Shown here one piece after another: positions 35,451 to 45,458 of a DNA stretch of 64,000 nt. Position 1 is the first letter of the stretch; each line of letters begins with the position of its first letter. Position numbers and translations under genes: made by a program. The notes beneath the pieces were generated by a model. The model ran no database searches, was not told where the DNA came from, and saw only the letters and a list, made by a program, of their open reading frames with translations. Source of the DNA: Caryophanales bacterium (GTDB taxonomy: Bacteria; Bacillota; Bacilli; Exiguobacteriales; Exiguobacteriaceae); contig CABJAC010000004.1 in NCBI GenBank assembly GCA_902363455.1, positions 197,944 through 261,943 of the forward strand. Direction: 5' to 3'.

Positions 35451-36743
35451 TTACGCTTCTTCGTACAGGTCACGCAGGACAACCGTCTGTTCCCGTCCGG
35501 GTCCGACTGAGAATGTCACGAGTGAGATGCCTGTCAAATCAGCAATTCGTTTCACATAGTTTTGTGCATTGATCGGCAGATCCTCAAACTTGCGGATATG
35601 CGTGATATCTTCTTTCCAGCCCGGTAACTCTTCATACACCGGAACACACGCTTCAAGATCACGGAAGCTTGCTGGGTACTCGTCAATCTGTTTGCCGTTA
35701 AACTCGTACGACGTACAAATTTTGAGCGTCTCGATTCCTGTCAGGACATCGATCGAGTTGAGCGAAAGGTCTGTTAAACCACTTGTCCGACGCGAGTGAC
35801 GCACGACGACCGAATCAAACCAACCGACGCGGCGTGGACGACCTGTCGTCGTACCGTATTCACGGCCGACTTCACGGATCTGGTGACCAATCTCGTCAAA
35901 CAGTTCTGTCGGGAAAGGACCATCGCCGACACGTGACGTGTACGCTTTACAGACACCAACGACATGATCGATCCGGGCTGGACCGACACCGACGCCTGAG
36001 GCGACGCCGCCAGCAGATGCGTTGGATGATGTGACGAACGGATACGTACCGTGGTCAAGGTCGAGTAAGACACCTTGTGCGCCTTCGAACAGGACTTTTT
36101 CGCCTTTATCGAGGCTGTCATTGACGACGACCGATGTATCACAGACATACTTCGCGAATTCTTGACCATATGCATAATATTCTTCGAAAATATCATCAAA
36201 CGCAATCGGTTCTGCGTCATACATCTTCGTGAACATCCGATTTTTTTGTTCGAGGACGATTTTCAGTTTTTCAGCGAATGTTTCTTTATCGAGCAAGTCC
36301 GCCATCCGGATTCCGATCCGTGCTGCTTTATCCATATAGCACGGTCCGATCCCTTTGAGTGTCGTGCCGACCTTCGCATCGCCTTTTGCTTCTTCTTCGA
36401 GCTGATCCTGCAGTTGGTGATATGGCAAGATGACATGTGCCCGGTTTGAAATAAGTAAGTTATCTGTTGAAACACCACGATCGTGCAGATACTTCAATTC
36501 CTTGACGAGCGATTTCGGGTTGACGACCAAACCGTTCCCGATGACACATTTCTTGTCTGAGTAAAAGATCCCTGATGGAATCAAGTGCAGCTTATACGTC
36601 TCATTGTTAAATACAATCGTATGTCCTGCGTTGTCTCCACCTTGATAACGAGCAACGACATCGGCTTTTTTCGAAAGAAAATCGGTAATTTTCCCTTTTC
36701 CTTCGTCGCCCCACTGTGTTCCGACTACTACTACTGATGACAT
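35451..36743 (-). CDS. purA: Adenylosuccinate synthetase
   Basis: A 430-residue enzyme, usual family length, when started at the ATG at 36743 behind GGAGGT. It carries the GTP-binding start [20 protein letters not shown], the catalytic [18 protein letters not shown] and [20 protein letters not shown]. It makes adenylosuccinate from IMP, aspartate and GTP, the first committed step to AMP. A PurR-type site and a promoter upstream indicate purine repression. Confidence 0.98.
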   Translation of the reverse strand: MSSVVVVGTQWGDEGKGKITDFLSKKADVVARYQGGDNAGHTIVFNNETYKLHLIPSGIFYSDKKCVIGNGLVVNPKSLVKELKYLHDRGVSTDNLLISNRAHVILPYHQLQDQLEEEAKGDAKVGTTLKGIGPCYMDKAARIGIRMADLLDKETFAEKLKIVLEQKNRMFTKMYDAEPIAFDDIFEEYYAYGQEFAKYVCDTSVVVNDSLDKGEKVLFEGAQGVLLDLDHGTYPFVTSSNASAGGVASGVGVGPARIDHVVGVCKAYTSRVGDGPFPTELFDEIGHQIREVGREYGTTTGRPRRVGWFDSVVVRHSRRTSGLTDLSLNSIDVLTGIETLKICTSYEFNGKQIDEYPASFRDLEACVPVYEELPGWKEDITHIRKFEDLPINAQNYVKRIADLTGISLVTFSVGPGREQTVVLRDLYEEA

Positions 36744-36783
36744 ATTCTCATCCACCTCCACGTACGATTCAAAACCACGACTA

Positions 36784-36829
36784 AGTGTAACGCGGAAAAA
36801 AACAGAAGTCAACCAAATACCGAACAATT
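36784..36829 (-). promoter_or_regulatory. purA promoter with PurBox
   Basis: Minus strand -35 TTGACT (36807-36812), 17-base spacer, -10 TACACT (36784-36789). Immediately upstream the plus strand AAATACCGAACAATT (36815-36829) matches the Bacillus PurR PurBox (AWWWCCGAACWWT). A weaker inverted partner (AAACGAACGAAAA on the minus strand) lies near 36846-36858. Confidence 0.75.
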
Positions 36830-36921
36830 AATTGTTACATTTCTTTTTCGTTCGTTTAAAAGACGATTTTAAATCACTTTTTTCCTTTCTCTTCAAGATA
36901 TTCGAACATAACGATTTAAAA

Positions 36922-36955
36922 AACTCCCCTGCCGTAATCGGCAGAGGAGAATGGA
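36922..36955. terminator. Terminator after dnaB
   Basis: CTCCCCTGCCG, TAAT, CGGCAGAGGAG form an 11-bp stem with one mismatch, just after the dnaB stop on the minus strand. Confidence 0.7.
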
Positions 36956-36961
36956 ATGGAT

Positions 36962-38314
36962 TTAAGCAGGTGGTGCATACGAATTATTCGGTTCAAGGTC
37001 AACGAACTTGTTGAACTCTTTCCGGAATGCGAGTTTGACGGTACCGGTCGGACCATTCCGCTGTTTGGCGATAATGATCTCAATCGTATTCGCATCTTCC
37101 GTTTCTTTATTGTAATAATCATCGCGGTATAAGAAGGCGACGATGTCGGCATCCTGCTCGATCGCTCCGGACTCCCGGATATCGGACATCATCGGCCGCT
37201 TGTCCTGCCGGCTCTCCACTCCCCGTGACAGCTGCGATAACGCAATGACGGGGACTTCGAGTTCACGGGCAAGCGACTTCAAGGACCGGGAAATCTCAGA
37301 GACTTCCTGTTGCCGGTTATCACTTGAACGGCCGTTCCCTTGAATCAGTTGGAGGTAATCGATCATGATCATCCCGAGACCGTGTTCCTGCTTCAGACGA
37401 CGGCATTTTGCCCGGATATCGTTCACCCGGATGCCCGGCGTATCGTCGATATAGATACCGGCCTGAGACAGACTGCTCATCGCAAGCGACAACTTGCCCC
37501 AGTCCTCATCTTCGAGCTGTCCCGTCCGCAGACGTTGGGCGTCGACGTTGCCTTCTGCACAGAGCATCCGCATGACCAGCTGCTCCGCTCCCATCTCAAG
37601 ACTGAAGATGGCGACATTTTCGTCGGCACGGGTCGCAACGTTTTGTGAAATGTTCAGTGCAAAAGCCGTCTTCCCGACAGACGGACGGGCCGCAACGATA
37701 ATGAGATCATTCCGCTGGAAACCGGCCGTCACCTTGTCAAGATCACGGAATCCGGTTGGAATTCCAGTTGTCTCACCACTTTGTTTATGCAATTTATCAA
37801 TTGTCGCATAGGCACTGGTTAAAACATCCGAAATCGGAATAAAGCTGGCACTGCCTTTTCCTTGCGAGACTTCAAGAATTTTTCGTTCCGCTTCGTTCAG
37901 CAGGACATCAACTTCATTTTGCCGTTCGTATCCGTCCGTCACGATTTCATTGGCTGTCCGGATTAAACGGCGAAGCGTGGATTTTTGATCAACGACATTG
38001 ACATAATAACTGATGTTCGCTGCCGTCGGAACACCCTCTGCCAGTTCACCGAGATACGTCAATCCACCGATTTCTTCGAGAACGCCGAGTGTACTGAGTT
38101 CGGCCGTGACTGTGACCAAATCAATCGCTTCTCCGCGATCAGACAATACGAGCATCGCTTCGAAAATCCGTTGATGGGCTGCACGGTAAAAGTCTTGTGG
38201 CAATAATCGTTCCGACGCACTGATCAGTCGATCCGCATCGATCATGATCGCCCCAAGGACGGCTTGTTCCGCCTCAATGCTTTGGGGGGGCGTATTTTGC
38301 ATTAGATCACTCAT
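36962..38314 (-). CDS. dnaB: Replicative DNA helicase DnaB
   Basis: A 450-residue helicase, called DnaC in Bacillus subtilis nomenclature. The N-terminal domain has PPQSIEAEQAVLGAIMID. The RecA-like motor has the Walker A IVAARPSVGKTAFALNIS, the Walker B MIMIDYLQLI, and the C-terminal DIRESGAIEQDADIV. The ATG at 38314 is preferred over the GTG one codon upstream, with AGGGG as ribosome site. It follows rplI and gdpP in one operon, as in other Bacillales. It unwinds DNA at the fork. Confidence 0.97.
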   Translation of the reverse strand: MSDLMQNTPPQSIEAEQAVLGAIMIDADRLISASERLLPQDFYRAAHQRIFEAMLVLSDRGEAIDLVTVTAELSTLGVLEEIGGLTYLGELAEGVPTAANISYYVNVVDQKSTLRRLIRTANEIVTDGYERQNEVDVLLNEAERKILEVSQGKGSASFIPISDVLTSAYATIDKLHKQSGETTGIPTGFRDLDKVTAGFQRNDLIIVAARPSVGKTAFALNISQNVATRADENVAIFSLEMGAEQLVMRMLCAEGNVDAQRLRTGQLEDEDWGKLSLAMSSLSQAGIYIDDTPGIRVNDIRAKCRRLKQEHGLGMIMIDYLQLIQGNGRSSDNRQQEVSEISRSLKSLARELEVPVIALSQLSRGVESRQDKRPMMSDIRESGAIEQDADIVAFLYRDDYYNKETEDANTIEIIIAKQRNGPTGTVKLAFRKEFNKFVDLEPNNSYAPPA

Positions 38315-38333
38315 CACCGGTCCCCTTTTCTAA

Positions 38334-38777
38334 TCACGCTTCTTTGACCTGCACGTTGAGCGTGGCTGTGACTTCATTGTGCAATTTAAGCGGTACTTTC
38401 GTGACACCGAGTGTTTTGATCGGGTGCTCGAGTTCGATTTTGCGTTTATCGATCTTGTAGCCCATCTGTTTTAACTCGTCTGCGATTTGTTTACTTGTGA
38501 CCGATCCGAAGACACGACCGCCTTCACCGGTTTTCGTTGAGACGATAATCGTTTCTTTTTCAATCTTGTCTTTTAACGCTTGGGCATCAAGTAACGCTTG
38601 TTTTGCTTCTTCGGCTGCTCTGCGCTCGTGTGCCTCATGTTGCTTGAGGTTGCCGGTCGTTGCCGGTCTTGCCAATTTCTTTTTGAACAATACGTTGTTT
38701 GCATAGGCATCCGCGACTTCTTTAACGTCCCCTGTTTTACCTTGGCCTTTTACATCTTGTAAGAAAATAACTTTCAT
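38334..38777 (-). CDS. rplI: 50S ribosomal protein L9
   Basis: A 147-residue L9 with the standard N-terminal domain [20 protein letters not shown], the long central helix ([20 protein letters not shown]) and the C-terminal rRNA-binding domain. The AGGAGAGG ribosome site lies within the end of gdpP; its ATG overlaps the gdpP TGA by 4 bases. Confidence 0.98.
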   Translation of the reverse strand: MKVIFLQDVKGQGKTGDVKEVADAYANNVLFKKKLARPATTGNLKQHEAHERRAAEEAKQALLDAQALKDKIEKETIIVSTKTGEGGRVFGSVTSKQIADELKQMGYKIDKRKIELEHPIKTLGVTKVPLKLHNEVTATLNVQVKEA

Positions 38778-40759
38778 TCTGTTTCCTCTCCTTTTGTCTC
38801 ATCTTCTAAATAGTGGTCAATCGCTTTTCGTAATTCTGTTGCGACAGTCAGGACCGATTCGGTCATCTGTGTCGCGGCATTTGTTAAGTGACCGCCACCG
38901 CCAAGCGTCTCCATGATCAGCTGGACGTTGACTTCTCCAAGCGATCGGGCACTGATCGCCGTCCGGCCGTCCTGCAGCTCGGCAATAACGAAGGCGGCCC
39001 GGATACCTTGAAGCGACAACAATTGATCTGCTGTCTGCGCGATCAGGACTTGATCATGGATAACACCCGGCTCTGCCGTCGCAATCGCCATCCCGGCAGT
39101 GTATACTTCCGTTCGCTCCAAAATATGCGATTGTTCGACATACGTCTCAAGATCCTGACTTAAGAATTCTTGAACCAAGACGGTATCAGCGCCTTGTGAA
39201 CGTAAATACGAGGCGGCGTCAAATGTCCGGGAGCCGGTCCGTAAGGTAAAGCCTTTCGTATCGACGATGATCCCGGCAAGCAAAGCTGTCGCCTCGAGCA
39301 TCGAAAGCTTTTCGTTCGTCGGTTGGTATTCAATCAGCTCAGTGACGAGTTCTGATGTCGACGATGCGTACGGCTCAAGGTAAACAAGAACCGGTTCTTC
39401 GATAAAGTCTTCGCCCCGTCGGTGGTGGTCAATGACGACCATCCGTTCAAACCGTTCCAACAACGCCGGAACGACGACAAGCGACGGTTTATGGGTATCG
39501 ACGATAATCAGCAATGATTGATCATCAATCAACTGATCCGCCTGGAACGCGTTGACGAACCGGGTCTCAAGTTTCGGTTCCTGACTGATTTCGTTCATCA
39601 TCCGCCGGATTCCCTGTCCAATCTCTGTTTCCGGCAGAACGATATGTGCTTCTTTATCGTTCATCTCTGCCAGTTTCAGAATTCCGATTGAGGAACCAAG
39701 CGAATCCATATCCGGATTCCGGTGCCCCATGATGAGGATACGGCTCGACTCTTGCATCAAGTCCCGTAATGAATTGGCGATGACACGCGCCCGGACACGG
39801 GTCCGTTTTTCGGTCGGATTCGTTTTACCGCCATAAAAACGGACTTTCCCATCTCGCTTGATGACGACCTGGTCGCCACCGCGGCCCAAGGCGAGATCTA
39901 AACTGGATTGTGCCATCAGACCAAGCGCCGGAATGGGATCACTGCCGCATCCGATACCAATCGACAACGTCAACTGGACACCCCGTTGACTCGTTTCTTC
40001 ACGAACTGTATCGAGAATCGTAAATTTCGACCGCTCTAAAATCCGTAAATTTTCTTCCGTCGTCACGATGAAGTAACGGTCGGAAGCGGTCCGCTTGATG
40101 TAGGTGCCGTGATCGGCCGCCCAGTGGTTCAGCAATTGCGTGACACGGCTGTTTAATTCGCTGCGGAGCTGATCTTCAATTCCTTGTGTCATCTCGTCAT
40201 AATTATCCAGATAGATGACGCCGATGACCGTTTGATTGTCGACCAGTTGTTGCTCGACTTGAGCTTCTTCCGTCATATCGAACAAGTAAAACGTCCGGTT
40301 TTCATTATTTGAGAAAACCCGATAGACCGACTCTCCGATTTCAAGCGTCGCTTGATCTTCATCGACGGCGATCATTTCAACAAACAACGGATCGAGATCT
40401 GTTAAAGCATGTCCCATGGCAAGATCGTTAAAAATTTCACGCATTGGATCGTTGAACCACGTGACATGTGCCTCTTCATCATAAAGTAAAATTCCAATTG
40501 GCATGTTCGTCAAAGCATCTTGACCGGTCTCTTCGACTTGAATCGAAATACCGGCGACGTAACTTTCCCACGACTTGCGACCACGTCGTTCCTCCAACAA
40601 ATGAAGGACAAACAGCCCAGTCGTCAAGACGGCACCGATCGCTGCGATAACAGGGTGATCGACGGCAACGACAAAAAGCAGAGCCAGGATTAATAGATAC
40701 GGAACGAAACGAAATAACCGTTGTTCCCGTTCAGGTGATACTTGTTGACCTAACCCCAT
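38774..40759 (-). CDS. gdpP: Cyclic-di-AMP phosphodiesterase GdpP
   Basis: A 661-residue membrane protein. It has two N-terminal hydrophobic segments ([34 protein letters not shown]), then a PAS-like domain, a degenerate GGDEF domain lacking the GGDEF motif, and the DHH/DHHA1 phosphodiesterase. The catalytic residues are seen in [16 protein letters not shown] (near 344) and VIDHHRRG (near 445), with [13 protein letters not shown] at the end. It degrades c-di-AMP to pApA, affecting potassium and cell-wall homeostasis. Its own promoter lies upstream. Confidence 0.97.
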   Translation of the reverse strand: MGLGQQVSPEREQRLFRFVPYLLILALLFVVAVDHPVIAAIGAVLTTGLFVLHLLEERRGRKSWESYVAGISIQVEETGQDALTNMPIGILLYDEEAHVTWFNDPMREIFNDLAMGHALTDLDPLFVEMIAVDEDQATLEIGESVYRVFSNNENRTFYLFDMTEEAQVEQQLVDNQTVIGVIYLDNYDEMTQGIEDQLRSELNSRVTQLLNHWAADHGTYIKRTASDRYFIVTTEENLRILERSKFTILDTVREETSQRGVQLTLSIGIGCGSDPIPALGLMAQSSLDLALGRGGDQVVIKRDGKVRFYGGKTNPTEKRTRVRARVIANSLRDLMQESSRILIMGHRNPDMDSLGSSIGILKLAEMNDKEAHIVLPETEIGQGIRRMMNEISQEPKLETRFVNAFQADQLIDDQSLLIIVDTHKPSLVVVPALLERFERMVVIDHHRRGEDFIEEPVLVYLEPYASSTSELVTELIEYQPTNEKLSMLEATALLAGIIVDTKGFTLRTGSRTFDAASYLRSQGADTVLVQEFLSQDLETYVEQSHILERTEVYTAGMAIATAEPGVIHDQVLIAQTADQLLSLQGIRAAFVIAELQDGRTAISARSLGEVNVQLIMETLGGGGHLTNAATQMTESVLTVATELRKAIDHYLEDETKGEETE

Positions 40760-40813
40760 CGCGTCCTCCTTATATACTAAATAGACTCATATGAAAAATT
40801 CGTTAACTTGTAT

Positions 40814-40842
40814 ATTATAACCGAAAAGCAGGACCGGTTGAA
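40814..40842 (-). promoter_or_regulatory. Promoter of gdpP-rplI-dnaB
   Basis: Minus strand TTCAAC (40837-40842), 17-base spacer, consensus TATAAT (40814-40819). It lies immediately downstream of the rpsR terminator. Confidence 0.65.
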
Positions 40843-40852
40843 AGCGATGCGA

Positions 40853-40886
40853 AAAAAAGCGCTTTTCCTCCGAAAAGGAAAAGCGC
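40853..40886 (-). terminator. Terminator of the rpsF-ssb-rpsR operon
   Basis: AGCGCTTTTCCTTTTCGGAG and the following GAAAAGCGCT form a stem of about 12 bp and are followed by T residues on the minus strand. Confidence 0.88.
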
Positions 40887-40896
40887 TGGACCGTAA

Positions 40897-41127
40897 TCAG
40901 TCAGCTACGTATGGGATTAAAGCCATTTGACGTGAGCGTTTGATTGCGATTGTAAGTGGACGTTGGTATTTCGCTGAAGTACCAGTCACACGACGTGGAA
41001 GAATCTTTCCGCGTTCTGAAATGAAACGTTTGAGAAGTTCTACGTCTTTATAATCGATATGAGTGATGTGGTTCGACGTGAAGTAACATACTTTACGACG
41101 ACGTTTTCCACCTGGACGACGTGCCAT
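40897..41127 (-). CDS. rpsR: 30S ribosomal protein S18
   Basis: A 76-residue S18, basic N-terminus with a [20 protein letters not shown] start of the core and the conserved end [11 protein letters not shown]. It binds S6 on the small subunit platform. It is the last gene of rpsF-ssb-rpsR, with GGAGG before the ATG. Confidence 0.98.
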   Translation of the reverse strand: MARRPGGKRRRKVCYFTSNHITHIDYKDVELLKRFISERGKILPRRVTGTSAKYQRPLTIAIKRSRQMALIPYVAD

Positions 41128-41175
41128 GTGATTAACCTCCTTTTTAGAGTAAATTTTTCAGTCCGACGTTCCCGA

Positions 41176-41703
41176 TTAGAACGGAAGATCGTCGTCTGAA
41201 AGATCGATCGAACTGCCGCCGCTGAATGGATCAGCGCCGAAGCCCGAGTTCGATGAAGATGAAGCGGGTGCTGGCGAGGAAGAGTTGTTCTGCTGTTGCT
41301 GTGAACCCCATCCTGCAGCATTCCCGTTTCCACCTGTATTTGAATTTGAAGAGTAGCTATCACTATCGGAAGAACGGCTTGCATTGCGTGATTCTAGGAA
41401 TCGAACACTATCCGCGACGACTTCTGCACGATAACGACGTTGACCATCTTTATCGTCATAGCTACTAATCTGAAGGCGACCCTCAACTCCTGCGAGGCTC
41501 CCTTTTTTCAAATACTGAGCAACGTTCTCTGCTTGCTTGCGCCAAACGACGCAATCGATGAAGTCAGCTTCTCGCTTCCCATCTTGTCCTGTAAACGGAC
41601 GGTCACAAGCGAGTGTGAATCGCGTTACCGCAATCCCGCTCTGCGTATAACGCATTTCAGGGTCACGAGTTAACCGACCGACTAAAACGACGCGGTTAAT
41701 CAT
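41176..41703 (-). CDS. ssb: Single-stranded DNA-binding protein
   Basis: A 175-residue SSB started at the ATG at 41703 with CAGGAGAG upstream, giving [20 protein letters not shown]. The OB fold is followed by a low-complexity linker rich in S, N and G, and the acidic interaction tail DDDLPF. It coats single-stranded DNA and recruits repair and replication proteins. It sits between rpsF and rpsR as in Bacillus. Confidence 0.98.
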   Translation of the reverse strand: MINRVVLVGRLTRDPEMRYTQSGIAVTRFTLACDRPFTGQDGKREADFIDCVVWRKQAENVAQYLKKGSLAGVEGRLQISSYDDKDGQRRYRAEVVADSVRFLESRNASRSSDSDSYSSNSNTGGNGNAAGWGSQQQQNNSSSPAPASSSSNSGFGADPFSGGSSIDLSDDDLPF

Positions 41704-41726
41704 CAGAATCACTCTCCTGTTTCAGC

Positions 41727-42014
41727 TTATTTCTCGTCTTTTGTGATCATTAAGCGAACGATATCGTCACTGATCTTCATGAGACGGTCAAGTTCTTTTG
41801 TAGCTGCTGGTTCAGCAGTCACGTTAAGAAGAACGTAGAAACCTTCACGCATATCATTGATTTCGTAAGCAAAACGACGTTTACCCATTTCAGTTGTTTT
41901 TTCAACTGTACCACCGTTGTCAGTGAGGACTTTGTTGAAACGCTCAACTAGAGCTTTTCGTGCTTCCTCATCAACTTCCGGACGGATGATGTAAAGTACT
42001 TCGTATTTACGCAT
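41727..42014 (-). CDS. rpsF: 30S ribosomal protein S6
   Basis: A 95-residue S6, read from the ATG at 42014, 8 bases after GGAGG; a GTG three codons earlier is less likely. [20 protein letters not shown] is the standard start. Its leader can fold into an S6:S18-binding structure. Confidence 0.98.
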   Translation of the reverse strand: MRKYEVLYIIRPEVDEEARKALVERFNKVLTDNGGTVEKTTEMGKRRFAYEINDMREGFYVLLNVTAEPAATKELDRLMKISDDIVRLMITKDEK

Positions 42015-42023
42015 ATCTGTCAC

Positions 42024-42064
42024 CTCCTCTTGGACTGGCGGCTCGATTCATCGAGCAAGGAGCA
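42024..42064 (-). promoter_or_regulatory. Candidate S6:S18 autoregulatory leader of rpsF
   Basis: On the minus strand the stem CTTG/CAAG encloses GCTCGAT-GA-ATCGAGC and a one-sided bulge containing CCG, just before the ribosome site. A CCG in such a bulge is the known S6:S18 recognition element. The fold was judged by eye. Confidence 0.45.
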
Positions 42065-42088
42065 ATAATTCATTACTCACATTTGTTA

Positions 42089-42117
42089 ATACTATCAAAG
42101 TATTTTGGTTTATGCAA
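42089..42117 (-). promoter_or_regulatory. Promoter of rpsF-ssb-rpsR
   Basis: Minus strand TTGCAT (42112-42117), 17-base spacer, TAGTAT (42089-42094). Confidence 0.75.
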
Positions 42118-42137
42118 TAAAGATTCGTCTGCTTCTC

Positions 42138-43238
42138 TTAAACGTTGAAGCGGAATGTGACAACATCGCCGTCTTGGAAGACATATTCTTTTCCTTCAGA
42201 ACGGTAACGCCCTTGTTCTTTGACGGTCGCCATGTTCCCGGCTGCTGCCAAATCGTCGTATGCGACAACTTCCGCGCGAATGAAACCACGTTCGAAGTCA
42301 GAGTGGATAACACCGGCACATTGCGGAGCCTTCATGCCTTTTTTGAACGTCCAGGCACGAACTTCTTTTTCACCGGCTGTGAAATACGTAGCAAGTCCAA
42401 GCGTGTTGTAAGCCGCGTGGATCAACTGATCAAGACCTGATTCTTCGATTCCGAGATCAACGAGGAACTCTTGGCGTTCTTCCGGCTCGAGTTCAGCGAT
42501 CTCTTCTTCGATCCGGGCACAGATGACGATGACTTCCGCCCCTTCTTTAGCAGCAAACTCACGGACTAAACGAACATTTTCGTTGCTGTCCGCGTCCGCG
42601 ACTTCGTCTTCTCCGACGTTTGCGACGTAAAGCATCGGTTTCATCGTCAATAATTGGAAGTGTTTGACGATTGCCGCTTGATCTTCGTTCAATTCAGCGA
42701 GACGTGCCGGTTTTTCATCTTCCAGCAGCGCTAAAACGATTTCGAGTGCTTCGAGTTCGCCAGCTGCATTTTTGTCCCGTGACTTCACTTGTTTTTGAAC
42801 ACGTTGAATGCGTTTTTCGACCTGCTCGAGATCCGCGAGAATCAACTCGAGGTTGATCGTTTCGATATCATCGATCGGTGACACTTTTCCCGAGACATGT
42901 GTGATGTTTTCATCGATAAAACAACGGACAACCTGACAAATCGCGTCCACTTCACGGATATTGGCCAAGAACTTGTTTCCGAGACCTTCTCCTTTTGACG
43001 CGCCCTTCACGATTCCCGCGATATCCGTGAATTCGAATGCCGTTGGGATCGTTTTCTTCGGATTGACGAGTTCCGTCAATTTACGGAGACGCGCGTCCGG
43101 CACCTCGACGACACCGACGTTTGGATCGATTGTTGCGAACGGATAGTTCGCCGCCTCGACACCTGCTTGTGTAATTGCATTAAAAAGTGTTGATTTTCCT
43201 ACGTTTGGTAAGCCAACGATTCCTGCTGTTAATCCCAC
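42138..43238 (-). CDS. ychF: Ribosome-binding ATPase/GTPase YchF
   Basis: A 366-residue Obg-like NTPase. It begins [20 protein letters not shown], has the switch region [20 protein letters not shown], an ATP-specifying NxxE-type motif in place of NKxD, an alpha-helical insert, and the C-terminal TGS domain ([19 protein letters not shown]). It binds ribosomes and is linked to stress and translation quality. It is a lone gene with GGAGG before the ATG. Confidence 0.97.
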   Translation of the reverse strand: MGLTAGIVGLPNVGKSTLFNAITQAGVEAANYPFATIDPNVGVVEVPDARLRKLTELVNPKKTIPTAFEFTDIAGIVKGASKGEGLGNKFLANIREVDAICQVVRCFIDENITHVSGKVSPIDDIETINLELILADLEQVEKRIQRVQKQVKSRDKNAAGELEALEIVLALLEDEKPARLAELNEDQAAIVKHFQLLTMKPMLYVANVGEDEVADADSNENVRLVREFAAKEGAEVIVICARIEEEIAELEPEERQEFLVDLGIEESGLDQLIHAAYNTLGLATYFTAGEKEVRAWTFKKGMKAPQCAGVIHSDFERGFIRAEVVAYDDLAAAGNMATVKEQGRYRSEGKEYVFQDGDVVTFRFNV

Positions 43239-43454
43239 TTGGAATTCCTCCTTTTCGGTATTTCCTAGGAAATCCGTGCTAGCGGCCGCAGTGGGTAGAA
43301 TGATTACACCACGTCAGCACATCTTTCACAATTATAGATAGTTCAATTTTTTTAAGCAAGGAGATGCTGGTTCTTTTTTAACAGTCCGGCTGTTTAACGT
43401 ACGTTTTTTCGTAGTCTGAGGCAACGGATGACTTGTTTCCTGTTGTGTGAACAA

Positions 43455-43486
43455 AAAAAGAACCCGGCTCATTTCCGGATTCTCCT
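43455..43486 (-). terminator. Terminator of mscS-DUF951
   Basis: GAATCCGG, loop, CCGGGTTC on the minus strand, followed by seven T residues. Confidence 0.75.
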
Positions 43487-43492
43487 TCACAG

Positions 43493-43681
43493 TCATTCAG
43501 GCAATACTTTTTTGAGGCGTTTGTCAAAATCCCGGCGCGGCATCAAAATGCTCGCACCGCATCCCTGGCACTTGATCCGGATGTCCATTCCGACACGGAT
43601 GACTTGCCAACGGTTTGTTCCGCACGGATGTTGTTTTTTCATTTCGACATAATCATGAAGATTGTACGTTTTTGGCATCAT
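43493..43681 (-). CDS. DUF951 family protein
   Basis: A small basic protein of about 62 residues starting MMPKTYNLHDYVEMKKQHPC or one codon later. The two cysteine pairs (HPCGTNRW; IKCQGCGASILMPRRDF) suggest a zinc-binding fold. It resembles YyzM of Bacillus, function unknown. The gene overlaps the end of mscS by about 29 bases and uses a ribosome site inside it, so the two are translationally linked. Confidence 0.85.
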   Translation of the reverse strand: MMPKTYNLHDYVEMKKQHPCGTNRWQVIRVGMDIRIKCQGCGASILMPRRDFDKRLKKVLPE

Positions 43682-44582
43682 CGGCTTGACCACCATTCCC
43701 TTGTTCTGTGTTCATCATGACCATCCGTGGATATGGAATCTTGATTCCTTCCAGTTCGAGTCCTTGTTTCAGTTCTTTCCGGATTAAGCGTCCTGCCTGG
43801 AAGTGTTGCATAGGCGGGACTTCCGCCATCAGACGGTAAACGACTTCAGACGGTCCAAGCGTCTGGACGCCAAGCATTTGAATCGGTTCAATAAACATAT
43901 CTGTATATTTTTCCGTCGTTGCGTTAGCAATTTGATGCAGCACCTGTTCGACCCGTTCCAAATCCTCTTCATACGAAACTTGAACATCGACTAAGGCAAA
44001 ACTGTTGTCGACGGAGAAGTTCGTCACCTGCAAGATTTGTCCGTTCGGAATGATATGGATTTCTCCATTCAATCCTTTTAATTTCGTTGTCCGGATTCCG
44101 AGTTCCGTGACGACCCCTTCAATCAAGCCAACCCGGACGAAATCACCGACTTTAAATTGACGTTCGAAGATGATGAAGGCTCCCGTAATGATATCCTGGA
44201 CCAGGTTTTTCGCACCAAACGAAATCGCAAGACCCGCGATACCGGCACTGGCGACAAGTCCGGTGATATTGATCCCGAACTGACTGAGCACCGTCAAGAG
44301 CATGACGATTCCAAGGACGTACCGAATCGCATTTTGCAACAATTTCAACAACGTCTCGTTTTGGCGTTGTGCCAAAGAATCATGTTCATTGATCTTTCGA
44401 ATCGTAAATAATCGTGAAACCGCCCCTGTCAAAATACGCATCAGTACATAAAAGCCGACGATGATGATCAGGGCGATCAACAACTTAAGTCCAAAACGGA
44501 TCCACATATCTGCATCCATTACCTGTTCAAAAATCCGGTCCACCTGAGCGACTGAATCCTGTACATCTTTATTGGTAGCCAT
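43653..44582 (-). CDS. Small-conductance mechanosensitive channel (MscS family)
   Basis: A 309-residue protein, started at the ATG at 44582 with GAAAGGA upstream. It has three hydrophobic segments (LLIALIIIVGFYVLMRIL; YVLGIVMLLTVLSQFGINIT; the pore-lining GLVASAGIAGLAISFGAKNL). The C-terminal domain is the beta-rich MscS vestibule (GDFVRVGLIEGVVTELGIRT). It releases solutes on osmotic downshock. It resembles YkuT/YyaE-type channels. Confidence 0.92.
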   Translation of the reverse strand: MATNKDVQDSVAQVDRIFEQVMDADMWIRFGLKLLIALIIIVGFYVLMRILTGAVSRLFTIRKINEHDSLAQRQNETLLKLLQNAIRYVLGIVMLLTVLSQFGINITGLVASAGIAGLAISFGAKNLVQDIITGAFIIFERQFKVGDFVRVGLIEGVVTELGIRTTKLKGLNGEIHIIPNGQILQVTNFSVDNSFALVDVQVSYEEDLERVEQVLHQIANATTEKYTDMFIEPIQMLGVQTLGPSEVVYRLMAEVPPMQHFQAGRLIRKELKQGLELEGIKIPYPRMVMMNTEQGNGGQADDAKNVQSS

Positions 44583-44765
44583 TCTCTTCATCCTTTCTTC
44601 TCTCTCTATTACGACAGTATACGTGATTTTAAATGACTTTCAACCAAAGAACCGATTTTGACGTTAGATTTTCTTAAAAACCGGGAAAGGAAAATCATTA
44701 CAGAACACCCTCACTCTCACCATGACACCATGACGCCGACACCAGGAGAAGAAAGGATGATCTAA

Positions 44766-45383
44766 ATGAACTTCCGTTTCCATTCCCATGAGAAAAAGCC
44801 CTATTCCTTCTTTTTAGAATATACGGAGCCCTTCGCAAAAGAACGGCTTGCCGAACAACTACATGAGCAAATTAGCACCATTCAGGAAAACCGTCCGGTC
44901 GTTCTTGTCTGTATCGGCTCCGACCGATCGACAGGCGATTCACTCGGTCCGCTCGTTGGTACCTTTTTGGAAAAAAATCGTCCGACGAATCTTCATGTCT
45001 ACGGAACTTTGTCCAAACCGGTCCATGCCTTGAATCTCGCAGAAACCATTCATTCGATTCAAACCACACATTATCGTCCGTTTGTCATTGCCATCGATGC
45101 CTGTCTCGGTCGGTTGTCGAGCGTCGGTCATGTCTTTTTCTCTGAAGGACCGCTTGCGCCGGGTGCCGGTGTTCAAAAAGAATTACCGGCAGTGGGTGAT
45201 TTCAACATCAAAGCCGTCGTTAACGTCAGCGGCTTCATGGAAATGATGATTCTTCAAAATACCCGCCTGCACCTCGTATACGAATTGGCGGAACTGGTCG
45301 CCGAAAGTTTCGCCTTGCTGGATACGAAATTAACAGCAGAAACAACACGGACAACGATTTCCTTTACTCCACGTTCGATTTAA
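44766..45383 (+). CDS. yyaC: YyaC family protein (spore-associated protease-like)
   Basis: A 205-residue protein with the YyaC signatures VVLVCIGSDRSTGDSLGPLV near residue 45 and FVIAIDACLGRL near 100, and GDFNIKAVVNVSGFMEMMIL near 160. The family resembles the germination protease fold and in sporulating Bacillus is tied to spore formation. It lies beside parB, as in Bacillus. If this organism is Exiguobacterium, which does not form spores, the protein has another role. Confidence 0.9.
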   Translation: MNFRFHSHEKKPYSFFLEYTEPFAKERLAEQLHEQISTIQENRPVVLVCIGSDRSTGDSLGPLVGTFLEKNRPTNLHVYGTLSKPVHALNLAETIHSIQTTHYRPFVIAIDACLGRLSSVGHVFFSEGPLAPGAGVQKELPAVGDFNIKAVVNVSGFMEMMILQNTRLHLVYELAELVAESFALLDTKLTAETTRTTISFTPRSI

Positions 45384-45418
45384 CATGTCGCTTTTCCTTT
45401 CATTCACTCCAGTCCGTT

Positions 45419-45456
45419 CAAAAAAGATCCACTCCAAAATTGGAATGGATCTTTTT
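45419..45456. terminator. Bidirectional terminator between yyaC and parB
   Basis: AAAAGATCCACTCCAA and TTGGAATGGATCTTTT form a 16-bp stem with one mismatch between convergent genes, with T and A runs. Confidence 0.88.
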
Positions 45457-45458
45457 AA

